A DNA stretch of 64,000 bases from Pseudomonas reidholzensis (lineage in GTDB: Bacteria; Pseudomonadota; Gammaproteobacteria; Pseudomonadales; Pseudomonadaceae): positions 1-64,000 of the forward strand of contig NZ_UNOZ01000039.1 of NCBI RefSeq assembly GCF_900536025.1. Reading direction: 5' to 3'. Each line of letters begins with the position of its first letter. The stretch's first letter is position 1. Both the position numbers and the translations under genes were made by a program. Shown piece after piece: positions 38,113 to 46,934 of this stretch. The notes below the pieces were generated by a model, which saw only the letters and a list, made by a program, of their open reading frames with translations, made no database searches and was not told the DNA's origin.

Positions 38113-39522
38113 CTAGTGGCCGACCACCGCCGGTTCCGGCAAGGGTCGCTGAGCCGCGTTGGGCCCGCCGCTGACAAACACGGCGTGGTCGATGTCCAGC
38201 CAGCGCCGGGCGGCGGCGCGGATGTCGTCAGGCGTCAGCTCGGCCAGCTTGCCTAGATAGGTCGACAAGTGATCTGCCGGCTGCCCCTGCTGGCTATGGC
38301 TGGCCAGGCCGCTGGCAAGCTGGCCGTTGTCGCTCATGCTGTCGAGCAGCTTGCCGGCGAACTGGTTGAGCGCCAGTTGCAGCTCACCCGCGCTCGGCCC
38401 TTGCTCGATCAGGCAGCGGATCAGTTGCAGCACGCGCTCGCGTGAGGCGTCCCTGAAGGCCGGCTCGACGTCCCAGCTGACCACCATGAACCCCCCTTCC
38501 GTCAGGAGCTTCAGATCGGATTCCACGCTGTAGGTCAGCGCCAGGCGGGTGCGCAGCTCCCTCATCAGGCGGGAATCAATGCCTGAACCGAGGATTTCGT
38601 TCGCCATCAACAGGGCCGGGTGTTGTGGGTCCGACGGCGACACTTTGATGGGCAGGGCAAGGGCCATGCGGTTGGAGGTGCCGGGCCAGTCGATGTGCGA
38701 CTGCTTGGGCAGGTTGATCGCAACCGGCGGCAGCGCCGCTGCCGCCCAACCCTGGGGCAATGCCTGGGTGAGGCGGCTGATGATCTGTTGCGCCGCTTCG
38801 CGGGACATATCACCCACCAGGCCTATGTGCAGGTTGTTGGCTGAGTAGGCCCGGCGATGAAAGGTGTGCAGCATTGCCGGCGTCACCTCGGCAATGGCCT
38901 GCTCTGTGCCATAGAGGGAGGTGGCGTAGGGATGGTCGGCGAACAGCTGGCTGATGAGTTCCGTCTGGATGCGTCGATGCAGGCTGGCGTCGGCGCTTTG
39001 CACGGCGACCAGCAGGCGTGCCTTGAGCTTGTCCAGCGCCGCGGCGTCGAAGGCCGGTTGCGCCAGCATTTCCATGAGCAATGCCAAGGCATCGTTACGC
39101 AGGGTTTCGGCACTGAGGCCGCGCAAGGTGATGGTTGCATGTTCGAGTGCAACCGTTCTGGTCATGATCGCGCCCAAGCCTTCGAGCGCTTGCGCGAACG
39201 CCGCGGCATCCCGTTGCTGGGTGCCTTGATCGAGCATGTAAAGGGTCAGCGCCGCGAGACCGGGCCTCTCCCCGTCCAGGGTGGCGCCTGCGCTGAAACG
39301 CAGCACCAGGTCGAACATGGGCTGCTCGTGGCTGGGTGCGAACCGAACGCGGCTGCCGCCCTCGGTCTGCCAGTGCTGGACGTTGCGGTCGATCGGCTCG
39401 AAGCGTCCGAGGTCGAGCCCATGGGTCGACGTCAGGCGGGCGAGATCGGCTTCGGCGATGGCACTGAACGCGCTCGCGCACGCCCCGGTCGGTAGGTTCT
39501 CGATGGCTATCGAGCGGCTCAT
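38113..39522 (-). CDS. M16 peptidase, non-catalytic subunit (second pair)
   Basis: The 469-residue M16-fold protein has no HxxEH motif; the equivalent place reads LAALTLYMLDQG. The substrate-side motif RTRLALTYSV keeps the Arg/Tyr pair found in non-catalytic M16 subunits. There is no signal peptide, unlike the pair at 41.5-44.4 kb. ATG overlaps the stop of the catalytic partner by 4 nt (ATGA), so translation is coupled. It probably forms a heterodimer with that partner. Confidence 0.85.
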   Translation of the reverse strand: MSRSIAIENLPTGACASAFSAIAEADLARLTSTHGLDLGRFEPIDRNVQHWQTEGGSRVRFAPSHEQPMFDLVLRFSAGATLDGERPGLAALTLYMLDQGTQQRDAAAFAQALEGLGAIMTRTVALEHATITLRGLSAETLRNDALALLMEMLAQPAFDAAALDKLKARLLVAVQSADASLHRRIQTELISQLFADHPYATSLYGTEQAIAEVTPAMLHTFHRRAYSANNLHIGLVGDMSREAAQQIISRLTQALPQGWAAAALPPVAINLPKQSHIDWPGTSNRMALALPIKVSPSDPQHPALLMANEILGSGIDSRLMRELRTRLALTYSVESDLKLLTEGGFMVVSWDVEPAFRDASRERVLQLIRCLIEQGPSAGELQLALNQFAGKLLDSMSDNGQLASGLASHSQQGQPADHLSTYLGKLAELTPDDIRAAARRWLDIDHAVFVSGGPNAAQRPLPEPAVVGH

Positions 39523-40853
39523 GGTTGCGCTCCTTGAAAAGTCGTGAGGGTCAGGCGTTGGCGGCTCAGGCAGTCTTGAAGCGCTTGCTGGACGTGGTCG
39601 GCACGGGTCTGCTCGATGAGCTGCAGTTCGTCGTCCGCTAGCGCCGGGTTGCGGCCGCCGATGGCATGCCTGCCGAGCACTTCGCTCTGCGCCTGGAAGC
39701 TGTTGCGCGCATAGATTTGCCGGGCCATCAGGCGCAGCTTCGCGCGTTGCAGGACTTCGGCGGAAAACGGCGTCTGCCTGGCCTCGTCGAGTATTCCCAG
39801 TACCTGCTCGGCGGCTTGCTGGGGAGTCCCTGTGGCAGGGTTGCTGTAGGCCGAAAGTGTCAGCAGGGTGTCGCCGCGCCGCAGGAAGTCATAGTCTGCG
39901 CTGATGCCATTGAACACTGGCTTGTCGCGCACCAGCTGGCCATAGAGCCTGCTACTGAACCCCTGGGCCAGGACTTCTACCGCCAGGCGCAGGGCGTGCA
40001 CGGTCTGTGGCGAGGTGGCGGTGGTCAGGCTCGGCGTGTTGAACGACATGAATAGGCCGTCACGCAGCCCTTGCAGTGTCAGGTTCTGACGCCGCTCCGT
40101 CAGCGCTGCGCTGTGGCGAGGTATGGGCTGGGCGCGCACGGCGACCGCCGGCAAGCCGCCGAACTGACGCTCGACCCATTGCCGCAACTGCTGCGCCGTC
40201 ACCGCGCCGACTACCACCAGCGTGGCGTTGTTGGGGTGGTACCAGCTGGCGTACCAGGTGCGGGCGGTGTCCAGTGTCATCTCGGCCAGGTCGATCGCGT
40301 GGCCAAACACCGGTGCGCCGTAGGGGCTGTCGCCATGGGCCAGGCTCAGGTGTCGGTCATAGGCGAGCTGGTCCGGGGCATTGTCGAATTTGAGCCGACG
40401 CTCATCATCGACCGTTTTGCGTTCCAGCTCGAACTCCGCCGGGTCAAGCCTGGCGCTGGCCATGGTGTCGGCCATGATTTCCAGTGCGACCTCCACGCGA
40501 GCCGACGGCAGCGTCACGTCGAACACCGTGGCATCGTCCCGGGTCGAGGCATTCGACTGCCCACCGAGTTGACCGAGGATGCGCGAATATTGCCCAGGCG
40601 CCAGTTTGCTGCTGCCCTGGAATATCAGGTGTTCGAGCAGATGCGACAGGTTGGAGTGGCCGTTGGGCTCGTGGCTGGTGCCGACGTGGTACCAGAGTTG
40701 GACGCTTGCCTGGGGGACCCGATGGTCTTCCCGCAGGTACACCGTCAGGCCGTTGGCGAGGCTGAAGTGATGCAGCGGCTGGGCAGGCGTCGAGGCCAGC
40801 GTGCCGAGGCTCGTGGCGAGGGTCCGGGACGGGTCTTGAGAGGGGAAAAACAT
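39519..40853 (-). CDS. M16 zinc metallopeptidase, catalytic subunit (second pair)
   Basis: The 444-residue protein contains the inverted zinc motif in LSHLLEHLIFQGS (HxxEH) and a downstream Glu region, ERKTVDDERRL. LYGQLVRDKP marks the partner-binding half. The N-terminus (MFFPSQDPSRTLATSL) is not a signal peptide, so the enzyme should be cytoplasmic. ATG 40853 is the only usable start; an in-frame TGA lies 48 nt upstream. That start sits inside a long hairpin followed by TTTTT. Substrate unknown; processing or degradation of a peptide is likely. Confidence 0.87.
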   Translation of the reverse strand: MFFPSQDPSRTLATSLGTLASTPAQPLHHFSLANGLTVYLREDHRVPQASVQLWYHVGTSHEPNGHSNLSHLLEHLIFQGSSKLAPGQYSRILGQLGGQSNASTRDDATVFDVTLPSARVEVALEIMADTMASARLDPAEFELERKTVDDERRLKFDNAPDQLAYDRHLSLAHGDSPYGAPVFGHAIDLAEMTLDTARTWYASWYHPNNATLVVVGAVTAQQLRQWVERQFGGLPAVAVRAQPIPRHSAALTERRQNLTLQGLRDGLFMSFNTPSLTTATSPQTVHALRLAVEVLAQGFSSRLYGQLVRDKPVFNGISADYDFLRRGDTLLTLSAYSNPATGTPQQAAEQVLGILDEARQTPFSAEVLQRAKLRLMARQIYARNSFQAQSEVLGRHAIGGRNPALADDELQLIEQTRADHVQQALQDCLSRQRLTLTTFQGAQP

Positions 40854-40901
40854 GGCTGAAGTGCTCCGCAGTGGCGATAGGCCGGAGCAGCTTCAGTCAT
40901 G
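40847..40901 (-). promoter_or_regulatory. Hairpin plus T-tract overlapping the M16 start codon
   Basis: On the minus strand, 40901-40851 folds into catg-a-ctgaag-c-tgctccg / cggagca-cttcag-c-catg, with a 14-nt loop (17 pairs, one mismatch, one bulge). TTTTT in codons 2-3 follows. The stem holds both the GGAG SD and the ATG. It looks like an intrinsic terminator or attenuator for rsmD transcripts and a block on translation of the M16 pair. Confidence 0.6.
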
Positions 40902-40949
40902 TGGGGGATGCGCCTGCGTTACATAGTTATGCCGCAGGGCAGGTGCTGA

Positions 40950-41552
40950 TCAGCCGCGCTGCCACAGCGCATAGTGCACCTGGCCGGTTTTCTTCTCGCG
41001 GTGCAGGCGCCAGTTGCCAGGCATTTGCAGCGTGGAAGGGGCGGCTTCGCTTTCGGTGTAGATCCAGGCGCGCTCGCGCAACCACTGGCGCTCTTCCAGC
41101 AGGCTGCAGGTGTTGGCCAGCAGGTCCTGGTGGAAGGGCGGGTCGAGGAAGACCACATCGAACTGCTTTTTCGCCTCGCCATCGAGGTAGCGCAGGGCGT
41201 CGGTCTGGAGGATCTGCCCACGCGGGCAGCGCAGCAGCTCGAGGTTGTCCTTGAGGTTGCTGATCGCCGCCGGGTTGCTGTCCAGCGCTACGGCGTCCTC
41301 GGCCCCGCGCGACAGGGCCTCGAGTACCAGGGCGCCGCTGCCGGTGAAGGCATCCAGCACCTGGGCGCCTTCGATGTAGGGGGCGAGCCAGTTGAACACG
41401 GTTTCACGCACGCGATCAGGCGTTGGGCGCAGGCCCGGGCCCACGGGCACCGCCAGGCGGCGGCTACGCCACTCGCCGGCGATGATGCGCAGGTGGCCCT
41501 GGCCTTGGCTCACGCCCTGATTGGCGCGGGCGGGGGGGGATGGCTTGGCCAT
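40950..41552 (-). CDS. rsmD: 16S rRNA (guanine966-N2)-methyltransferase RsmD
   Basis: The 200-residue methyltransferase has GEWRSRRLAVP and LRPTPDRVRETVFNWL at the N-terminus. The SAM site is VLDAFTGSGALVLEALSRGA and the catalytic motif is FLDPPFHQDLL. It modifies G966 of 16S rRNA during 30S assembly. Its ATG overlaps the stop of the upstream M16 gene by one base (TAATG), so it is in the same operon. Confidence 0.93.
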   Translation of the reverse strand: MAKPSPPARANQGVSQGQGHLRIIAGEWRSRRLAVPVGPGLRPTPDRVRETVFNWLAPYIEGAQVLDAFTGSGALVLEALSRGAEDAVALDSNPAAISNLKDNLELLRCPRGQILQTDALRYLDGEAKKQFDVVFLDPPFHQDLLANTCSLLEERQWLRERAWIYTESEAAPSTLQMPGNWRLHREKKTGQVHYALWQRG

Positions 41553-43048
41553 TAATGCTCCGGTACGCCGAGCGGCTGCTCGGCGGGTTTGTCAGTGGGC
41601 GGTGGCAGGGGTTTCTGAGGCACCGTCGGGCCTACTGTAACGATCACCAGCTGGTCCGCCGCCAGGTGTTTGTTCATCGCGGCCTTGACCTGGTCGACGG
41701 TCAGGCTCTGCGACTGCTGCATGAAGTCTTCGAGCCAGGTCAGCGGCAGGTTGTAGAAGCCGATCGCGCCCAGTTGGCCGACGATGCTGGCGTTGCTGGC
41801 ATTGGACAGCGGGAAGCTGCCGGCCAGTTCGCGCTTGGCGTCGTCCAGCTCTTGCTGGGTCGGGCCGCTCTTGAGGTAGTCGGCAAGGATATCCTGGACC
41901 AGCTTGAGCGTGCCCTCGCTGAGCTCGGCACGGGTCTGCAGGTTGATCATGAACGGCCCGCGCACCTGCATCGGGCTGAACACCGAGTACACGCCATAGG
42001 TCAGCCCGCGCTTCTCACGCACTTCGCTCATCAGGCGGGTGCCGAAGGCGCCACCGCCAAGGATCTGGTTGCCCAGCGACAGCGCGGCCCAGTCCGGGTC
42101 CTGGCGGTCGATGCCCAGTTCGGCGAGCATCAGGTGGGTCTGCTTGGACGGGAAGTCGATGTGGGTCACGCCCGGCTTGGGCGCGCTCGGCTCGGCCGGT
42201 TTGGCCAGCGCCGGGCCCTTGGGCAGGGCGGCGGAAACCTGGTTGGCGATGGCTTCGGCCTGGCTGCGGTCGAGGTCGCCGACCAGGGCAATGACGGCGT
42301 TGCCGGCGGTGTAGGCCTTGGCGTGGAAGGCGCGCAACTGCTCGAGGGTGATCGCCGGGATGCTCTGGGCGGTGCCGTCGCTCGGCTGGCCGTAGGGGTG
42401 GCTGCCGTAGAGGTTGGCGAACAGCGCCTTGCCGCCGATCTTGCCGGGGCTCTGCTTCTCGTATTCGAAGCCGGCCAGCATCTGGTTCTGGATGCGCTTG
42501 AGGGCGTCGGCGGGGAAGGTCGGCTTGCCCACCACATCGGCGAACAGCTGCAGGGCTGGCTCGCGTTTGTCCGCCGCACTGAGGCTGCGCAAGGTGGCGA
42601 CGGCCATGTCGCGGTACGCACCATTGCCGAAGTCGGCGCCCAGGCCTTCGAAGCCTTCGGCGATGGCGGTGACGTCCTTGCCGGCCACGCCTTCGTTGAG
42701 CATGGCGTTGGTCAGGCTGGCCAGGCCAGCGGTGTTGCCGTCCTGGCTGCTGCCGGCGGCAAAGGTCACGCGCAGGTCGAACATCGGCAGCTCGCGTGCC
42801 TCGACGAACAGCACGCGTGCACCTTCAGCGGTGTTCCAGCTCTGGATGTTGAGCTGGCGCCGGCTCGGCGCCTTGCCGTCCAGCTCGGCCAGCGACTGCA
42901 AGGTGTTGGCCGGGCGCGCGGCGCTGCTGTCAGCCTTGGCGGCATTGTCGGACTGGGCCGGGCGCGCCAGCAGGAAGGCCGCAGCCACCACCAGCGCGAT
43001 GAGGCCGAGGCCGATCAGGGTGTAGCGTGGGGCGCTGCGATCACTCAT
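41552..43048 (-). CDS. M16 peptidase, non-catalytic subunit, membrane-anchored (first pair)
   Basis: The 498-residue protein has an N-terminal hydrophobic segment (YTLIGLGLIALVVAAAFLLA), so it is exported or anchored. The M16 fold is present without HxxEH (TAGLASLTNAMLNEG). REKRGLTYGVYSVF is the Arg/Tyr motif of the non-catalytic partner. The start is ATG 43048, overlapping the end of the catalytic gene by 8 nt; the upstream ATG at 43078 is unlikely. The C-terminus is proline-rich. Confidence 0.88.
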   Translation of the reverse strand: MSDRSAPRYTLIGLGLIALVVAAAFLLARPAQSDNAAKADSSAARPANTLQSLAELDGKAPSRRQLNIQSWNTAEGARVLFVEARELPMFDLRVTFAAGSSQDGNTAGLASLTNAMLNEGVAGKDVTAIAEGFEGLGADFGNGAYRDMAVATLRSLSAADKREPALQLFADVVGKPTFPADALKRIQNQMLAGFEYEKQSPGKIGGKALFANLYGSHPYGQPSDGTAQSIPAITLEQLRAFHAKAYTAGNAVIALVGDLDRSQAEAIANQVSAALPKGPALAKPAEPSAPKPGVTHIDFPSKQTHLMLAELGIDRQDPDWAALSLGNQILGGGAFGTRLMSEVREKRGLTYGVYSVFSPMQVRGPFMINLQTRAELSEGTLKLVQDILADYLKSGPTQQELDDAKRELAGSFPLSNASNASIVGQLGAIGFYNLPLTWLEDFMQQSQSLTVDQVKAAMNKHLAADQLVIVTVGPTVPQKPLPPPTDKPAEQPLGVPEH

Positions 43049-44396
43049 GAGCGGACTCCTCGGGCAGTACATGGGCAACGCTCAGGCGTTCGCGGGTGAA
43101 ATACGTGCGGGCGGCGTCCTGGATGTCCTGCGGGGTCACGCGCTTGAGTTCGTCCAGCTCGCTGTCGATCAGCTTCCAGGACAGGCCGACGGTTTCCAGC
43201 TGGCCGATGGTGGTGGCCTGGCTGCTGATGGAGTCGCGGTCATAGACCAGCCCGGCGATGACCTGGGCGCGCACGCGCTCGAGCTCCTCGGCGGTGGGCG
43301 GCGTGGTCTTGAGTTCGTCGAGCAGTTGCCAGATGCCTTTTTCGACGTCGGCCATGCTCTTTTGCTTCTGCACGTTCGGCGTGGCCGAGATCAGGAACAG
43401 GCTGTCGCCCCGGGTAAAGGCGTTGTAGCCCGACGAAGCGCCGGCCACCAGCTCCTGGCCGCGCTCCAGGCGAGCGGGCATGCGCGCACTGTAGCCGCCG
43501 TCGAGCAGCGCCGAGATCAGCCGCAGGGCATGCACGGTGCGCGGGTCCTTGGCGGTCGCCAGGCCGGGCACGTTGAAGCCGTAGATCAGGTTGGGCAACT
43601 GGCTGCGCACGTGCAGGGTGAGCTGGCGCTGGCCAGGCTCGGCCAGCTCCAGCGGCAGCTTGGAAGGCGGCACGCTGCGCTTGGGGATGGCGCCGAAGTA
43701 CTTCTGCGCCAGGCCCTTGACCTCGTCGACGGTGACATCACCGACCACCACCAGGGTGGCGTTGTTCGGGGTGTACCACGACTCGTACCAGTGCCGCAGC
43801 TCTTCGACCTTCATGCGCTCGAGGTCGGCCATCCAGCCGATGGTCGGCGTGTGGTAGCCGCTGGCCGGGTAGGCCATGGCGCGGAACAGCTCGAACGCCT
43901 TGGCGTTGGGCTGGTCGTCGGTGCGCAGGCGGCGCTCTTCCTTGATGACCTCGATCTCGCGGCTGAACTCGTCGGCCGGCAGGCGCAGGCTGGCCAGGCG
44001 GTCGGCCTCGAGCTCGAAGGCGACCGGCAGGCGATCCCGCGCCAACACCTGGTAATAGGCGGTGTAGTCGTCGCTGGTGAAGGCGTTTTCTTCCGCGCCG
44101 AGGTCGCGCAGGATGCGCGAGGCCTCGCCCGGGCCGAGCTTGGCGCTGCCTTTGAACATCATGTGCTCGAGGGCGTGCGACAGGCCGGTCTGGCCTGGGG
44201 TCTCGTAGCTGGAGCCGACCTTGTACCAGATCTGCGAGACCACCACCGGTGCGCGGTGGTCTTCGCGCACGACCACTTTCAGGCCGTTGTCGAGGATGAA
44301 CTCGTGGGTCGGTTGGGTATCGGCGGCGAGGGCTGCCAGTGGCAGGCAGAGCGTGCTGAGCAACAGGCCAGCGGCACGGCGGGCTAGAGCATTCAT
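43041..44396 (-). CDS. M16 zinc metallopeptidase, catalytic subunit, periplasmic (first pair)
   Basis: The 451-residue protein has a signal peptide (MNALARRAAGLLLSTLCLPLAALA), then FILDNGLKVVVREDHRAP and the zinc motif in LSHALEHMMFKGS. EVIKEERRLRTDDQPNAKA carries the distal zinc ligand. ATG 44396 is chosen because it gives the signal peptide directly. It is divergent from ftsY and opens the minus-strand operon M16-M16-rsmD. It is probably a periplasmic peptide-degrading heterodimer with the next gene. Confidence 0.9.
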   Translation of the reverse strand: MNALARRAAGLLLSTLCLPLAALAADTQPTHEFILDNGLKVVVREDHRAPVVVSQIWYKVGSSYETPGQTGLSHALEHMMFKGSAKLGPGEASRILRDLGAEENAFTSDDYTAYYQVLARDRLPVAFELEADRLASLRLPADEFSREIEVIKEERRLRTDDQPNAKAFELFRAMAYPASGYHTPTIGWMADLERMKVEELRHWYESWYTPNNATLVVVGDVTVDEVKGLAQKYFGAIPKRSVPPSKLPLELAEPGQRQLTLHVRSQLPNLIYGFNVPGLATAKDPRTVHALRLISALLDGGYSARMPARLERGQELVAGASSGYNAFTRGDSLFLISATPNVQKQKSMADVEKGIWQLLDELKTTPPTAEELERVRAQVIAGLVYDRDSISSQATTIGQLETVGLSWKLIDSELDELKRVTPQDIQDAARTYFTRERLSVAHVLPEESAHE

Positions 44397-44628
44397 ACGT
44401 TGATTAACCTGTACGGCGGCCCGCTTCGGTTTAGCGTCGGCGGGCCAGGAGGTGCTAGGATACTGATCCGGTTGCCTGGCGACCATGCCTGTCGCCGTTC
44501 TGGCCCGCAGGACCTACGACAAAACGTTGCGCATGAACCAGCCGGATTCAAGATAGTCTGTTCTGCGTGATTGAGAATTCCAGATGTGCCGCTAATGGCT
44601 CATCGCTACCCTGAGATAGCCGTCCTCC

Positions 44629-46266
44629 ATGTTTGGTTCCAACGACGACAAGAAAGCGCCGGCCGAGGCTGGCGAGAAGAAAGGCCTGTTCGGCTGGTTC
44701 CGCAAGAAACCGCAGCAACCTGTCGCCGAACAGCCATCAACGCCTGAACCGCAGGCTGCCGAGCCCGTTGTGCCCGTCGAGCAGCCTGCTCCGGTCGCCG
44801 AGGTGCTGCAGCCTGCGCCGGAGACCCCAGCGCCGCTGCAGCCGACGCAGCTGCAGGCAACTGCCGAGGCGCTCCAGGCCCCGGTGGCCGCGGACCTGCC
44901 CGCACCGGCACAGCCAGCGCTCGAGCCTGGCGCAGTTGCCCCGGCCAGCAGCCTGGTGCTGCCGGTTGCCGAGGAACCTGTGGCCCTGGTCCCAGACCAC
45001 GCGCCCACGGAACCGCCGGCCATCCCCGAGCGCCCGGCCCCTGAGCCTGTGGCCGCAGTGGTCGTGGCGCCTGCGCCTGCGCCCGTCGAACCGGAGCCAG
45101 AGCCAGAACCCGCGCCAGAGCCCGCGCCTGTAGTCATTACGCCTGTGATCGAGGTCGCGCCAGCAGCCCCTGCTGTTGCCACCCCGGTCGACGCCGCGCC
45201 TGAGCCGGTCGTTGCACCCGCTGCCGTCGAGCTGCCGCCAGCGGTTGCCGTGGTCGCCGCTCCGGTCGCCGTCGAGCCCGCAGTCGTGCCGCAGGCTGAG
45301 CAACTCCCGGTAGAGGCCGCCACCGAGCAATCCAAGCCCGGCTTCTTCGCCCGCCTCAAGCAAGGCCTGTCGAAGACCAGCGCCAGCATCGGCGAGGGCA
45401 TGGCCAGCCTGTTCCTGGGCAAGAAGGTCATCGACGATGACCTGCTCGACGAGATCGAAACCCGTCTGCTGACCGCCGACGTAGGCGTCGAGGCCACCTC
45501 GGCGATCGTCCAGAACCTCACCCAGAAAATCGCCCGCAAGCAGCTGGCCGATGCCGACGCACTGTACAAGTCGCTGCAGGAAGAACTGGCCGCGCTGCTG
45601 CGCCCGGTCGAGCAGCCGCTGAAGATCGAAGCGCGCAACAAGCCGTATGTGATCCTCGTGGTCGGCGTCAACGGCGCCGGCAAGACCACCACCATCGGCA
45701 AGCTGGCGAAGAAGCTCCAGCTCGATGGCAAGAAGGTCATGCTGGCCGCTGGCGACACCTTCCGCGCCGCCGCGGTCGAGCAGTTGCAGGTCTGGGGCGA
45801 GCGCAACCAGATCCCGGTGATCGCCCAGCACACCGGTGCCGACTCGGCCTCGGTGATCTTCGACGCCGTGCAGGCCGCCAAGGCCCGTGGCGCCGATGTG
45901 CTGATCGCCGATACTGCCGGTCGTCTGCACACCAAAGACAACCTGATGGAAGAACTGAAAAAGGTTCGCCGGGTGATCGCCAAGCTGGATGCCGACGCAC
46001 CGCACGAAGTGCTGCTGGTGCTCGATGCCGGTACCGGCCAGAACGCCATCAGCCAGGCCAAGTACTTCCACCAGAGCGTCGAGCTCACCGGCCTGGCCCT
46101 GACCAAGCTGGATGGCACCGCCAAAGGTGGGGTGATCTTCGCCCTGGCCAAACAGTTCAAGCTGCCGATCCGCTTCATTGGCGTCGGTGAAGGTATCGAC
46201 GACCTGCGCACCTTCGAGGCCGAGCCTTTCGTCAAAGCCCTGTTTGCCGAGCGGGAACCTTCATGA
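44629..46266 (+). CDS. ftsY: Signal recognition particle receptor FtsY
   Basis: The 545-residue SRP receptor GTPase docks ribosome-SRP complexes at the inner membrane. Residues 1 to about 235 form an unusually long A domain made almost entirely of Pro, Ala, Glu and Val. The N domain follows ([15 protein letters not shown]). The G domain has [18 protein letters not shown] at about 346-363, DTAGRLHT at 428 and [10 protein letters not shown] at 492. Its stop overlaps the ftsE start (ATGA), giving the ftsYEX operon. Confidence 0.96.
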   Translation: MFGSNDDKKAPAEAGEKKGLFGWFRKKPQQPVAEQPSTPEPQAAEPVVPVEQPAPVAEVLQPAPETPAPLQPTQLQATAEALQAPVAADLPAPAQPALEPGAVAPASSLVLPVAEEPVALVPDHAPTEPPAIPERPAPEPVAAVVVAPAPAPVEPEPEPEPAPEPAPVVITPVIEVAPAAPAVATPVDAAPEPVVAPAAVELPPAVAVVAAPVAVEPAVVPQAEQLPVEAATEQSKPGFFARLKQGLSKTSASIGEGMASLFLGKKVIDDDLLDEIETRLLTADVGVEATSAIVQNLTQKIARKQLADADALYKSLQEELAALLRPVEQPLKIEARNKPYVILVVGVNGAGKTTTIGKLAKKLQLDGKKVMLAAGDTFRAAAVEQLQVWGERNQIPVIAQHTGADSASVIFDAVQAAKARGADVLIADTAGRLHTKDNLMEELKKVRRVIAKLDADAPHEVLLVLDAGTGQNAISQAKYFHQSVELTGLALTKLDGTAKGGVIFALAKQFKLPIRFIGVGEGIDDLRTFEAEPFVKALFAEREPS

Positions 46267-46934
46267 TTCGATTCGAACAGGTTGCCAAGCGCTACCCCAA
46301 TGGCCACGTCGGCCTGCATGAGCTGAGTTTCCGGGCGCGCCGTGGCGAGTTCCTGTTCGTGACCGGCCACTCTGGCGCCGGCAAGAGCACCTTGCTGCGG
46401 CTGCTGCTGGCCATGGAGCGACCGACCAGCGGCAAGCTGCTGCTGGCTGGCCAGGACCTGGGCCAGATCAGCAATGCGCAGATCCCGTTCCTGCGCCGGC
46501 AGATCGGCGTGGTGTTCCAGAATCACCAGTTGCTGTTCGACCGTACGGTGTTCAACAACATCGCCCTGCCGCTGCAGATCCTCGGCCTGTCCAAGCCGGA
46601 GATCGCCAAGCGGGTCGACTCGGCGCTGGAGCGCGTGGCCCTCAGCGACAAGGGCGAGCTGTACCCGGCTGACCTGTCCACCGGCCAGCAACAGCGGGTC
46701 GGCATCGCCCGGGCGATCGTCCACCAGCCAGCCTTGCTGCTGGCCGACGAACCCACCGGTAACCTCGATCCACGCCTGGCAGCGGAGATCATGGGGGTGT
46801 TCGAAGACATCAACCGCCTGGGCACCACGGTACTGATCGCCAGCCACGACCTGGCCCTGATCGCGCGCATGCGCCACCGCATGCTGACGCTGCAACGCGG
46901 TCGTCTGATCGGCGACGGGGAGGCCGGACAATGA
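46263..46934 (+). CDS. ftsE: Cell-division ABC ATPase FtsE
   Basis: The 223-residue ABC ATPase has Walker A GHSGAGKSTLL, Q-loop VVFQNHQLL, signature LSTGQQQRVGIARAI and Walker B LLLADEPTGNLD. With FtsX it controls peptidoglycan hydrolases at the septum. It overlaps both ftsY and ftsX by 4 nt, indicating translational coupling. Confidence 0.96.
   Translation: MIRFEQVAKRYPNGHVGLHELSFRARRGEFLFVTGHSGAGKSTLLRLLLAMERPTSGKLLLAGQDLGQISNAQIPFLRRQIGVVFQNHQLLFDRTVFNNIALPLQILGLSKPEIAKRVDSALERVALSDKGELYPADLSTGQQQRVGIARAIVHQPALLLADEPTGNLDPRLAAEIMGVFEDINRLGTTVLIASHDLALIARMRHRMLTLQRGRLIGDGEAGQ

Noticed and set aside
40754-40901. Short minus-strand ORF beginning MTEAAPAYRHCG in the hairpin before the M16 gene, as a possible peptide substrate
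   Set aside because: It is out of frame within the M16 gene for most of its length, its start is in the stem without an SD, and its sequence looks like a frame shadow.
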